Positions 54,134 to 63,183 of a DNA stretch of 64,000 nucleotides are shown one piece after another. The notes under the pieces are model-generated. The model worked only from the letters and a program-made list of their open reading frames with translations, was not told the origin of the DNA and did not search any database. Positions within the stretch are counted from its first letter, which is position 1, and each line of letters opens with the position of its first letter. The position numbers and the translations under genes are program-made. Origin of the DNA: CBDCYS01 sp965226245 (GTDB taxonomy: Bacteria; Acidobacteriota; Terriglobia; Bryobacterales; UBA6623); assembly GCA_965226245.1 (NCBI GenBank), contig CBDDCL010000012.1, positions 1 to 64,000 of the forward strand. Direction: 5' to 3'.

Positions 54134-55263
54134 TGCGCCTCTCTTCTCACGGAGCTGTAGAGCCGGCGTAGCGCGGCCTCCGCGACGGCGCGATCCTCGG
54201 CGCTCATTGCGGCATCCCCCGCTTCCCCATACAAGGCCTCGGCGGCTTGGCGGAGTGCGCCGCTTTTGGCAATTTCATCGAGATCGTCAGCCGCGTATTC
54301 GGTCGCCAGCTCGGCGTCGCTAAACTCGAAATGCGCAAATTCCGGTGCCGCGTCTGCAGCTGCCTGTGCCAGCTCCATGCGTTGGGGAAGACGGACCAAT
54401 CCAGAGGCGCACACCCGCAGCAGCGTGTCGCGTCGGGAAATCCCATCCTGTGACAGCGCCGCGGCAAAGGCATCGGCCGCATTCTGCTCCGGCGTCAGGG
54501 GCAGGGGTATTTCGGACCAATCGAACTGGCCAATCTCGACTTCGGTCACCTGAGGTATGACCCCAGGCCCTTGGATTGTCACTGCAAGGCAGACGCCCCG
54601 GCCTTGGTGCTTGAAACGGTCGCGTTCGGGCGAACCGGAATAAAAGGTCCGTTCGCCGATCCGCATGACACCATGCCAGTCGCCGAGGGCGAGGTAGTCG
54701 AGACCGGCGGAGACTGCCCGGTCAGGTGGGATCGTCTCTGCGCGATCGTCTTCGCTTCCGAACGTCACAATGCCGCCGTGTGCCAAGCCAATTCGCAAGT
54801 GACCCTCGGGAGTAGAGCAACTGGGCATCCAATCGGTCAGATCGCGGCCGGCAAACCGCCGTGGTGCGGGCGAAGGAAGAAGCGTTGCGCCGGACGCGAT
54901 CTCGAGAGGCTCAGGGGCATCAACAAGATGTACGCCGTCGGGAGCCTGAGCGCGAACACGGTCCCAGAGCGCTTCAGCGGCAAGGCTGTCGTGGTTTCCA
55001 GGAATTATCCACCACTGGATTCTCTCCGCTGCGGCCATCGCGGCGAGTGCCTGCCGCCAGACTTGATCTGAGGGCGTCTCGGTATCAAAGAGATCGCCAG
55101 CAATGAGCACATGGCTGGCTCCGTGATTCCTCGCCGCAACAGACAGACTCTTAATTACAGCATGACGGGCCTCTACAAGACGCCCGCGAATGTCTTCAGG
55201 GAGATTGCCAAACCTGCGTCCCAGGTGCAGGTCGGAAGAATGGATAAAGCGAAAATCGATCAT
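54130..55263 (-). CDS. SbcD-like DNA exonuclease/metallophosphoesterase
   Basis: A 377-aa calcineurin-type phosphoesterase. Metal motifs in order: HSSDLHLGRRF (D, H), AGDLFDTETP, IPGNHDSL, IGLAHGG, and LGDWHG. The C-terminal part is helical with a poorly conserved end. It is the nuclease partner of the SbcC-like ATPase, as in SbcCD/Mre11-Rad50. It is the first gene of the pair. Confidence 0.88.
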   Translation of the reverse strand: MIDFRFIHSSDLHLGRRFGNLPEDIRGRLVEARHAVIKSLSVAARNHGASHVLIAGDLFDTETPSDQVWRQALAAMAAAERIQWWIIPGNHDSLAAEALWDRVRAQAPDGVHLVDAPEPLEIASGATLLPSPAPRRFAGRDLTDWMPSCSTPEGHLRIGLAHGGIVTFGSEDDRAETIPPDRAVSAGLDYLALGDWHGVMRIGERTFYSGSPERDRFKHQGRGVCLAVTIQGPGVIPQVTEVEIGQFDWSEIPLPLTPEQNAADAFAAALSQDGISRRDTLLRVCASGLVRLPQRMELAQAAADAAPEFAHFEFSDAELATEYAADDLDEIAKSGALRQAAEALYGEAGDAAMSAEDRAVAEAALRRLYSSVRREAQ

Positions 55264-55635
55264 TCGTCACGAACTCCTGAACGGATTGTGGGCAGCACGG
55301 CGGGCAGGCCGGTACCTGACTGTTATCTGGCACGTGACCGATGTGCTAACCATCGCCAATCGGCTAATAATTATGCACAATCCGCAAGGGGGATGTCCCA
55401 GCCACTGTTGAAAGTCAGCGGCGGGGAGGTCGTGATATAGCACGATAAAGTATGTTATCGTTCTATGTCTCCGGATCGCCCGGTTTCGTCTTCTTGAACC
55501 CCCTTTCCCTCGCCACGGATGATTGCAGATCGGTCCTCGCCGTCAAGGGTCCGCTGCGCCGCTTCGCGCCCTGGACCGCTGCGGGCCGATCCGGGAGACG
55601 TGGCTGTTTACGAGGGAAAGGGGATGGATGGGCTT

Positions 55636-55758
55636 GGTCGTGTCGATGGCTTCCTGGAGGGACCGTAATCCGACCCCGCGGTCCTGGAGCGAGTTCACCA
55701 CATCAATCAGATCGCGGAGGGAGCGCCCGACCTGGCAGGTATGCTTAGGATGTGCCAC
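55636..55758 (-). pseudogene. Serine recombinase, middle fragment
   Basis: The minus strand reads VGRSLRDLIDVVNSLQDRGVGLRSLQEAIDTT, a block of the serine-recombinase catalytic domain that normally follows the Arg-rich RLGRSLRDL. Similarity stops at DTT (about 55636). The fragment and the C-terminal piece at 51289-51480 are in the order expected for one gene split by the 51.5-55.3 kb segment. The gap 55264-55635 shows no gene. Confidence 0.65.
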
Positions 55759-55763
55759 CCCGC

Positions 55764-56558
55764 ATGAGTGACCACACGTCCGGCCATCGCGTCAAAAATG
55801 CCCGCCGCGGTCTCGCCACAATCGCGTTCTTGAAGGCACGATTTGACGCGGGAATGGACCATCTGGATATGTTCCAGCCCTTCGTAGAGGACGCGATTCG
55901 ACACTACGAGGAGGATGATATCGACGTCGCAGGCATCCAGGGTGCGGTTCGAGACTTGACCGGCTTGTCTATCCCCGCCGACATCGTGAAGACGCTACTT
56001 CGGCGAGCTGCAAAGAAGGGGTTATTGACCCGTGGGGGCGGACGCTACCTGCGTACGCAGCATTACGACGAGGATCCAGAGTTGGCCGCGCGAATTCGGG
56101 AGCTCGGACTTGCCCACCTAGACCTCGCGGCACGCCTGCGCCAGTTCGCCGCGAGACGAGGCGAAGAGCTGAAGTCGGACGACGATGCCCTTGCGGCCCT
56201 AACGCGCTTCCTCGACGCAAATCACATCGGCGTGGTCTTGGGGCAGCCCATACAAATGAGATCTCCGGACGGAGTTGCCCGGCTGGACCACGCCGTCGCT
56301 GCATTCGTTGCCGACCTTGTTGAGGAGGGGGGACCGGACTGCGCCGTTCTTGAAGACATCGTCAAGGGTTTCATCGTCCAGAACGCGCTTTTGCTGCGCG
56401 ACATTCCGATCACCGGACGCCACTTGGATGGCCTGACCGTGTTCGTCGATACGGGCGTCTTCCGGTGGCGGCGGTGGTCGGTCCGGATAGACCACTTTTT
56501 CGTGATGTGTGCGGCGGGGCGCGCGGTTACCCGGCCGGAACAGGAGATTCAGCTATGA
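55764..56558 (+). pseudogene. PIN-like-domain protein, truncated
   Basis: From ATG 55764 about 230 residues are sensible: a helical, charged N-terminal part with possible winged-helix turns (GIQGAVRDLTGLSIPADIVKTLLRRAAKKGLLTRG), ending with FIVQNALLLRDIPITGRHLDGLTVFVDTGVF. The FVDTGV block looks like the start of a PIN-like nuclease fold. At about 56462 the sequence turns to an unrelated Arg/Trp-rich run and stops at 56558, four bases into the next gene. The nuclease part is lost. Confidence 0.5.
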
Positions 56559-59500
56559 ACGATTCCACCGGCAGGATGAGTTCCATGGTGTCGCTGGTGT
56601 TGCGCCGCTCTGGGATTTTATTTCTCCTGGCATTTGCTCTGCTGGCGCAATCAGCCTGGGCCCAACGGATCGGGCCGCTGGTTCCGGACGACCCACAGCG
56701 CTCAAAGGCGTCCTCGGCCGAGCGCAAGGAGGCGGTCCGGCCGCCCAGCCTTCAACTGAGCCTTCCATCGCCCGCCGCGGTTGCTCTACCGCCGTTGGGT
56801 CCCAACGATTTGCAGCGTTTGCAACCGCAAGAGGGCCGGCCCCCCCTCATCGGCGTCCACCGTCGGTTGCCAGCGGGGGCGGTCACGCGGAGCTTCTCCG
56901 GGGGGGCGGTCAAGACGACCGCCGAGGGAGCGTGGCAATCGACCGCGGTCGGACGCCTCTGGCGTCTGAAGATGACCTCTCCCAGCGCCCGCGCTATGCG
57001 CATTCACTTTCGGGACTTCGCCATCGGGGCGGGCAGCCTCTGGCTCTACTCGGCGAGCGGGCAGGTCGTCGGGCCCTATACCGGCTCGGGTCTGTACGGG
57101 GACGGAGACTTCTGGAGCGGCATCCTTTTCGGCGACAGCCTGACGATCGAGTATATGCCCGATGGGGCGTCGGCGAAAGAAGCCGTGCCGTTCCAAATCG
57201 TTGAGATCAGCCATATCTGGGACGATGCTTTTGGAGGCGGCGTGGAGGGGGGCGTCCGATGGCCGCAGGGCGCGTTGGGAAGCTCAGACAGGCGGGGATC
57301 GCTAAAGCCGCTGCCCGACCGGATCGACGTTGCGGTGGGAACGCAGTTGAAGAAGTCGCGGCTGACAAAGGCAATACAGTTGGTCGAGCGGTCCGCCTCC
57401 CTGCAACAGCCGCGTCCGAAAGCGGCAAGGCCGCTCACACCCGGACTGCCTGTCTCCTTCAGCCGGGGGCCGGTTGACACCCCAACGCTCTTCAGTGGGG
57501 ATAACTCGTTCCGGCTGGAGGTTCCCGACAATGCCTCCCGCGTAACCTTCACGCTGGAATCCGATGCCGACGTGGCGCTGCTTGTCCGCTATGGCGAGGA
57601 CAACGACCTTGAGAATGGGAGGCCTGTCTTCGACCACCTCGCCGACGAAGTCTTTGCGGGAACGGAGGAGATTGTCATTACCCCCCAATCCGACCCGCCG
57701 CTTCAAGCCGGAACCTACTTCGTATCGGTGGGAGTCTTTGCTACGGGCGTCGAGGTCAACTGCACGCTCACGGCGGAAGTTGAACGTGAAGGAGGAACTC
57801 CGCCGCCGACAAGCGGCGGCACGCTCACGCCCGGACAGCCCGTCAGCTTCCGTCGGGGGCCGGTGGACACCCCGACGCTCTTCCGTGGAGATTTCTCGTT
57901 CCGGCTGGAGGTTCCCGAGGACGCCTCCCGCGTTACCTTCACGCTGGAATCCGATGTCGACGTGGAGCTGGCTGTCCGATATGGCGAGGACAACGCCGTT
58001 GAGGATCGGAGTCTTGTCACTGACCACCGCTCCCGGAACCCCGCGGGCAATGAAGAGATTGTCATTACTCCCCAATCAGACCCGCCGCTTCGAGCCGGAA
58101 CCTACTTCGTCTCGGTAGGAGTCTTTGCTACGGGCGTCATCGCCAACTGCACGCTCACGGCGGAAGTGGAACTTGACGAAGAGGATCAGACACCGATCAG
58201 CGGCGGCCCGCTCACGCCCGGACAGCCTGCCGACTTCCGCCTGGGGCCGGTTGACTCCCCGACGCTGTTCCGTGGGGGTAACTCGTTCCGGCTGGAAGTT
58301 CCCGAGGCCGCCTCCCGCATCACCTTCACGCTGGAATCCGTCGATCCCGATGTTGACGTGGATTTGTATGTCCGTTTTGGAGAGGACAACATGATTCAGA
58401 ACGGGAGGCCTGTCTTTGACCACCGCTCCCAGAAACTCACGGGCAACGAACGGATCGGCATCACCCGACGCTCCGACCCGCCGCTTCGAGCCGGAACCTA
58501 CTTTGTCTCGGTACTCGTCTTTGATACGGGCGTCGTCGCCGAGGGCACGCTCACAGCGACCGTGGAGACGGACGCCGCGGACTGTCACCTTGACGCGACC
58601 TGCTACCCCGAATGGTCGAGTTCCGCAACAGGGGTCGCGCGGATTTTCTTTGAGACGAGTGAGGGCGGCAGTGGCACCTGTTCGGGCACATTGCTGAATA
58701 ACCGCCGGCAGGACCTCACGCCCTACTTCCTCACCGCCGCCCACTGCGTGCAAACCGAGGAGGAAGCGCGGAGCGTGACAGCGTTCTGGTTGTACCAGAC
58801 ACAAACCTGTAACGGAGAACTGCCCGATTTTCAGAGCGTGCCGCGGACCGAGGGAGCGAGCCTGCTCTCGACCTTGGGCGACGGCGAACGTAATCCCGAC
58901 GGCGATATGACGCTGCTACAGCTCGAAGGTGATTTACCGGACGATGTGATGTTCCAGGGCTGGGACGCGGACCCTCAACCTATCGGCGCGCAGGTCACCG
59001 GCATTCATCATCCCGGGAGCGATGATTGGGGCTTCTTCAAGCGGATTGCCTTCGGTCAGATCATTCCCAACCCGGGTTCTGAGACTTCCGACGATGTCTA
59101 CGCCATCGTCTCCTATCCAGTGGGACAAGGCTACACGGAGCCGGGCTCTTCCGGGTCCGCCATCTTCAGCAGCCCTGGAACCGTAGGGGGGGCACTGAGC
59201 GGCGGAGACATTGTTGGGTATGCCTGCCCGACCGGCCCCGTTCGTGACGTCGTAACGCACTTTTCGGTTTTCTATCCCCATATCCGGCGGTTCATTGATC
59301 CGCTGCCGACAAGTCTCAAGATCTTTTCCGGCGGCATTGTGCTCGCCACCGGAACGCCCGTCGTCAATCGCATCGCGCCGAACGCCATTATTACGGTTTT
59401 CGGAGAGGATTTTGCGCCGGCAGGAACTCAGGTAGTAAGTCCTCAGCTCGACGACGGGGGCAAGATTGCCACGAAACTTGCTAACACCTGCTTGGAGATC

Positions 59501-60967
59501 GACGGCGATCGAGCGCCGCTGTTTGCGGTCTTTCCAACCCAGATCAACGCTCAGGCCCCGCACCTGCTGCAACCCACTCAGGCGACTGTGGAGGTGATTC
59601 GCGGCTGCGGCACGCAAGACGAGCAGCGGAGTCCCGCGGAAACGGTCGCGGTCGCTCCCCTCGCTCCGGCTTTTTTCAACTTCGTGAGCAACCCCGGCGG
59701 GCACAACCCGATCGCGACGCTGCACGGCGGCGGCCCCGGCTTGGTGGGCGAGTCGGGCCTCATTCCGGGCGTGACGTTCACACCGGCACAGCCCAACGAG
59801 TTTGTCAGCTTCTTCGGAACAGGGTTTGGGCCGACGGACCCGGCACTTGAAAGCGGTCAGATCCCCTCTCAGGCGCTGCCGAACTCGCGGGGCGTGGCGG
59901 ACCTGACGAACGAGGTGACCTTCACGATCGGCGGCATCGCGGTCCCTCCGAAGGACGTTTTCTACGCGGGCGCAGCCCCATGTTGTGCGGGTCTTTTGCA
60001 GTTCGTGGTGCGCGTGCCGCCCAATGCTCCGGATGGGAATCTTGGGGTGGTTGCCACGGTGGGCGGTGTGTCTACGCCGGACGGGCCGTTTATCACGGTG
60101 ATGCAACCGCTCGGTATTCCGATGCTCGCTCCGGCGAACGAAGCTGCGTTCAACGATCTCTTCGTTGGTAAGCGGGTCGCGACGAACTTCCCGACAGTCT
60201 ATGTGGATTTCGTCAGTCCCGGCCGTTTCAGGGACAACCAAGGCACGGAGACCTACACGGGAAGCTATACCTATCGGAACACGGGTTCGGATACGGGAAC
60301 ATTAACGTTCAACTACGATGACGGCGATCGCTGCACGGCCCACCTCACCTTCGCTTCGGCAATGGCTGGCACGGCAACCTTCACGTGCAACGAAGGATCG
60401 AGCGGAGCATACAACTGGCGCCTCGTGGAGATTCCCGCGTCAGGTGCTCCGACTGGAGATCCATGGAGCCGACCCAACATTGAGCGGTTCCGTGGAACGT
60501 GGCAGTTCACGCACACTAGAAATGGTGCCGCAATTACAGACACTTTCGTGCTGAGCCTCGTCATTGAACAACGTGATGCCCCTGGCGAGTGGGGTATCGG
60601 AGGGCTACAAGACGACGGCTCAATCGCTGTGCTGCTTTACAGTCGTGACTTGGATAGCTATGTATTGGCTACGGCCGCCGCCGTCACCCCCGATGAAATC
60701 GAAGAACTCTATTCCTTCAACCTGACCAGCCCCACTACAGTATCTGGATGCTACTACGAAATATTAAGTAGCACTTCGTTTTCCAGCTGCTACCCGATGA
60801 CGGGGGTGAGGACGAGTTCCAGTACCCTGAGTTCACTGCAACGGGCTCAACCTAACACTACAGCGGCCCAGCCAGAATTAGATTCGAAGATTATCAGGGT
60901 CCTTGAGGACTTGCGGGATCGCCTAGACGGGCATAGCTTCTCTGCTCTTGCGTTTTCGATTCGATAA
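56555..60967 (+). CDS. Secreted trypsin-like protease with PPC-like repeats
   Basis: A 1470-aa secreted protein. Start ATG 56555 follows CAGGAG; signal peptide to AWAQ (about residue 37). After an N-terminal region come three repeats of about 120 residues (about 295-410, 425-535, 550-670), each with DTPTLFxGxxSFRLEVP and AGTYFVSV, that resemble pre-peptidase C-terminal domains. Then a trypsin-like domain follows: His in FLTAAHCV, Asp in GDMTLLQLEGD, Ser in GSSGSAIF. Then a region resembling TIGR03437 (about 930-1180: ITVFGEDFAPAGTQVV, FVSFFGTGFGPTDP) and a C-terminal extension. It probably degrades extracellular protein. Not related to the defence genes. Confidence 0.82.
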   Translation: MNDSTGRMSSMVSLVLRRSGILFLLAFALLAQSAWAQRIGPLVPDDPQRSKASSAERKEAVRPPSLQLSLPSPAAVALPPLGPNDLQRLQPQEGRPPLIGVHRRLPAGAVTRSFSGGAVKTTAEGAWQSTAVGRLWRLKMTSPSARAMRIHFRDFAIGAGSLWLYSASGQVVGPYTGSGLYGDGDFWSGILFGDSLTIEYMPDGASAKEAVPFQIVEISHIWDDAFGGGVEGGVRWPQGALGSSDRRGSLKPLPDRIDVAVGTQLKKSRLTKAIQLVERSASLQQPRPKAARPLTPGLPVSFSRGPVDTPTLFSGDNSFRLEVPDNASRVTFTLESDADVALLVRYGEDNDLENGRPVFDHLADEVFAGTEEIVITPQSDPPLQAGTYFVSVGVFATGVEVNCTLTAEVEREGGTPPPTSGGTLTPGQPVSFRRGPVDTPTLFRGDFSFRLEVPEDASRVTFTLESDVDVELAVRYGEDNAVEDRSLVTDHRSRNPAGNEEIVITPQSDPPLRAGTYFVSVGVFATGVIANCTLTAEVELDEEDQTPISGGPLTPGQPADFRLGPVDSPTLFRGGNSFRLEVPEAASRITFTLESVDPDVDVDLYVRFGEDNMIQNGRPVFDHRSQKLTGNERIGITRRSDPPLRAGTYFVSVLVFDTGVVAEGTLTATVETDAADCHLDATCYPEWSSSATGVARIFFETSEGGSGTCSGTLLNNRRQDLTPYFLTAAHCVQTEEEARSVTAFWLYQTQTCNGELPDFQSVPRTEGASLLSTLGDGERNPDGDMTLLQLEGDLPDDVMFQGWDADPQPIGAQVTGIHHPGSDDWGFFKRIAFGQIIPNPGSETSDDVYAIVSYPVGQGYTEPGSSGSAIFSSPGTVGGALSGGDIVGYACPTGPVRDVVTHFSVFYPHIRRFIDPLPTSLKIFSGGIVLATGTPVVNRIAPNAIITVFGEDFAPAGTQVVSPQLDDGGKIATKLANTCLEIDGDRAPLFAVFPTQINAQAPHLLQPTQATVEVIRGCGTQDEQRSPAETVAVAPLAPAFFNFVSNPGGHNPIATLHGGGPGLVGESGLIPGVTFTPAQPNEFVSFFGTGFGPTDPALESGQIPSQALPNSRGVADLTNEVTFTIGGIAVPPKDVFYAGAAPCCAGLLQFVVRVPPNAPDGNLGVVATVGGVSTPDGPFITVMQPLGIPMLAPANEAAFNDLFVGKRVATNFPTVYVDFVSPGRFRDNQGTETYTGSYTYRNTGSDTGTLTFNYDDGDRCTAHLTFASAMAGTATFTCNEGSSGAYNWRLVEIPASGAPTGDPWSRPNIERFRGTWQFTHTRNGAAITDTFVLSLVIEQRDAPGEWGIGGLQDDGSIAVLLYSRDLDSYVLATAAAVTPDEIEELYSFNLTSPTTVSGCYYEILSSTSFSSCYPMTGVRTSSSTLSSLQRAQPNTTAAQPELDSKIIRVLEDLRDRLDGHSFSALAFSIR

Positions 60968-61116
60968 TTTTTCCACAGGCTCGTCGCTCTTACTACTTGT
61001 TCTTTACTACTTGTTCTTACTACTTGTATGGGTATGCGCTTTGCACGTATTCGGAAGGCCTGAGGTATGCGTTTTGCACGTATTTCACGCGAATGAAGGT
61101 ATGCGCTTTGCACGGA
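60968..61116. repeat. Iteron-like repeats (second set)
   Basis: TACTACTTGT recurs three times (about 60997-61028), and GGTATGCGCTTTGCACG recurs at 61031, 61064 (one base different) and 61099, spaced 33 and 35 bp. Spacing of about three helical turns suits iterons of a plasmid origin. No intact rep gene is adjacent; an IS5 copy begins at 61117. Confidence 0.5.
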
Positions 61117-62013
61117 CCTTGTTGCATGGATCATCCCGAAGGATGTCTTATCATTGGTTTTTTCAACGCTGGGGGTAGTCTAAATGCCACATAAGTTCAA
61201 TGCTGCGCACGGCATACCATCTTGGACTGCGTCAGACACAGGGGCTTATGGGTTCCATCGGCACGCTCATGGGGTTGGATATACGGGTACCGGATTACTC
61301 CACGCTGTCGCGTCGCGCAAACGGGGTGAGCATCGCTCAGGTGATGAGGCAAGCAGGATCTGTGCCTATCCATCTGGTGGTCGACAGTACTGGCCTCAAG
61401 ATCTTCGGCGAGGGCGAATGGCTAGCGCAGAAGCATAACACCAAGGGAATACGCCGCCGCTGGCGCAAGCTCCACCTCGGACTGGACCTCGCCAGCGGGG
61501 CGATTGTTTGCGCCGCTCTGACTCACGATAACGTTGGAGACAGCACAGCCTTACCCGGCCTCCTGGATCAGCTGGATGCCCCGGTCACGGGCTTTCTGGC
61601 TGACGGCGCCTACGATGGAGCGTCCACACGAAATCTGCTGAGGCAGCGGTATGGGGAGACCCTGGATGTGGTCATACCGCCGCCAAAGGACGCAGTGATC
61701 CGCCTGCAATCGGCGCGTGATGCGACCGTTCGGGATCGCCATATTGCCCAAATCCGCAGCAACGGCCGCATGGCCTGGCAGACGGCAACAGGGTACAACC
61801 AGCGCAGCCGAATAGAAACGCAGATGGGCCGTTGGAAGAGCGTCATCGGCCCCAAACTCAAATCCCGCAGCTTCTCCAGGCAGATCACGGAGATCCAACT
61901 CGGCCGAAAAGTCCTGAACACAATGACCGCGCTCGGACGGCCTGTGTTCGAACGCATCGCCTGACACTACCGCTTGGGGAAAGGGGGAATTCCGTTTCCA
62001 TCCCTCAACAAGG
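61117..62013 (+). mobile_element. IS5-family element, internally deleted
   Basis: CCTTGTTG (61117-61124) and CAACAAGG (62006-62013) are matching 8-bp ends, and the span is 897 bp, about 250 bp less than a full IS5. Confidence 0.5.
61184..61964 (+). pseudogene. IS5-family transposase with internal deletion
   Basis: ATG 61184 starts MPHKFNA, the usual beginning of this IS5 subgroup, but after about seven codons the sequence jumps in another frame to LRTAYHLGLRQTQGLMGS, normally some 85 residues further on. From 61200 the frame is open to 61964 and has the DDE block HLVVDSTGLKIFGEGEW, FLADGAYDGASTR and QRSRIETQMGRWK. So the core is intact but the N-terminal DNA-binding part is lost by deletion. 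Confidence 0.75.
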
Positions 62014-62021
62014 CTGTGTGC

Positions 62022-62090
62022 AGGGGCGAACTCCGTCTCTAAGATCACCGGCTGGCGGCGAGGGGCGAACTCCGTCTCTAAGATCACCGG
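62022..62090. repeat. Two 30-bp direct repeats
   Basis: AGGGGCGAACTCCGTCTCTA with a further 10 bases is repeated exactly at 62022 and 62061, 39 bp apart. Read on the minus strand each copy codes VILETEFAP. Confidence 0.65.
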
Positions 62091-62408
62091 GCGAGGAGGG
62101 GCGATGAGAATATCCGGCCTCTTGCCAGCCCCCGTGCCTGGCACAGCTAGTTGAATCACGTTGGTCCGCTCGGCGTGAACAGTCTTGTCGTTCCAGTCGG
62201 GATTTCGTCGTCTCAGCGCACGAGCCAGCGCCCCGTTCGCTTGCGGTTCCGTGTTGCGCGGGCGACTCATGCGTTCTCGTCCTTCGTCAGCAGAACCTCG
62301 ACCGCACGAATTTCGTTCCAGGACAAGCGCATAGCGTAAAGGCCTTCCATGTCGAACATGTCGAAATAATCCAATCCTCGGGCTGCCGTAGCCGGTGATG
62401 GCGGCTAT

Positions 62409-62431
62409 AGTGTAACATTTAATGTTACACT
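62409..62431. promoter_or_regulatory. Palindromic operator upstream of higBA
   Basis: AGTGTAACATT (62409-62419) and AATGTTACACT (62421-62431) are perfect inverted arms around one T, 7 bp before the higB ATG. A TATAGT-like box (62405-62410) overlaps it. HigA-type antitoxins bind such palindromes to autorepress the pair. Confidence 0.75.
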
Positions 62432-62438
62432 TCCTTTT

Positions 62439-62717
62439 ATGATCAAGGGGTTCGCTTCTAAGGTCCTTAGGAGGGCGTTTGAAGATGGAAACTACCGGAG
62501 GATCAACCCTCAATGGAGGGCCAGGGTTGAACTTCTTCTGGACGCATTGGCCGCAGCAGAGAAAGTGGAAGACTTGAACCTCCTGACGCTCGGCACCCAC
62601 CCGCTGAAGGGCAACCGAAAGGGTGAGTGGGGAATGACCGTGACGAAGAACTGGAGGATTACCTTCAGATTCGAGGCGGGAGACGCCGTCGAGGTAGACC
62701 TGGAAGATTATCACTAG
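62439..62717 (+). CDS. higB: HigB-type toxin (RelE superfamily)
   Basis: A 92-aa protein of the HigB/RelE superfamily. It starts MIKGFASKVLRRAFEDGNY and has the beta block HPLKGNRKGEWGMTVTKNWRITFRFE near the end, with the DYH finish that is typical for HigB. HigB cuts mRNA on the ribosome. It precedes its antitoxin by 17 nt, the reversed order normal for higBA. Confidence 0.88.
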   Translation: MIKGFASKVLRRAFEDGNYRRINPQWRARVELLLDALAAAEKVEDLNLLTLGTHPLKGNRKGEWGMTVTKNWRITFRFEAGDAVEVDLEDYH

Positions 62718-62734
62718 AACGGAGGGCAGGAGAC

Positions 62735-63034
62735 ATGGCTAGAAATCTGGAGAGGCGACCGACGCATCCAGGCAGGTTGCTACGGGGCGAGATCGAGGCT
62801 CGGGAACTCAATCAGGGGCAGGTGGCTGATCTTGTTGGTGTCGGGCGCAGGACCATTAACGAGATTTGCCAAGGACGAAGACCGATGAGCACCGACATGG
62901 CGCACCGGATCGGGAAGCTATTCGGCAACGGTCCGACGCTCTGGGTCAACATGCAGAAGGCGATTGACATGTGGGACGCTGAGCGCGAGCACTCGACAGA
63001 CTACGCAAAGATTCAGACCTTGGAGATAGCCTGA
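62735..63034 (+). CDS. higA: HigA-type antitoxin (XRE)
   Basis: A 99-aa protein with a central helix-turn-helix (LNQGQVADLVGVGRRTINEICQGRRPMSTDMAHRIGKLFG, about residues 26-65), the HigA plan. ATG 62735 was chosen after the Shine-Dalgarno GGAGGGCAGGAG. It neutralises HigB and represses the operon through the palindrome at 62409-62431. Confidence 0.88.
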   Translation: MARNLERRPTHPGRLLRGEIEARELNQGQVADLVGVGRRTINEICQGRRPMSTDMAHRIGKLFGNGPTLWVNMQKAIDMWDAEREHSTDYAKIQTLEIA

Positions 63035-63183
63035 TAAAGTGGCTTACCGTGCCCTGTCCGGCTAGGAACTCGTGCGCCGACTGGCCCGGCCCGATGGTAG
63101 GATGCCGCCGTGACTAAGAGGAGCGCAGAAGGGCCGCCCGCCGCTTAGCGCGTCACTATGCGGATGGAAAGGTTCCAGGCACA

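Larger units (their letters stand above)
61965..62438. other. Region after IS5 with a direct repeat, no clear gene
   Basis: A 30-bp sequence starting AGGGGCGAACTCCGTCTCTA occurs twice, at 62022-62051 and 62061-62090, with a 9-nt spacer. The rest of the span has only shadow frames. The right end holds the higBA operator. Confidence 0.4.

Noticed and set aside
58934..60241. 435-aa minus-strand frame opposite the secreted protease
   Set aside because: Shadow; the plus strand has a signal peptide, repeats and a catalytic triad.
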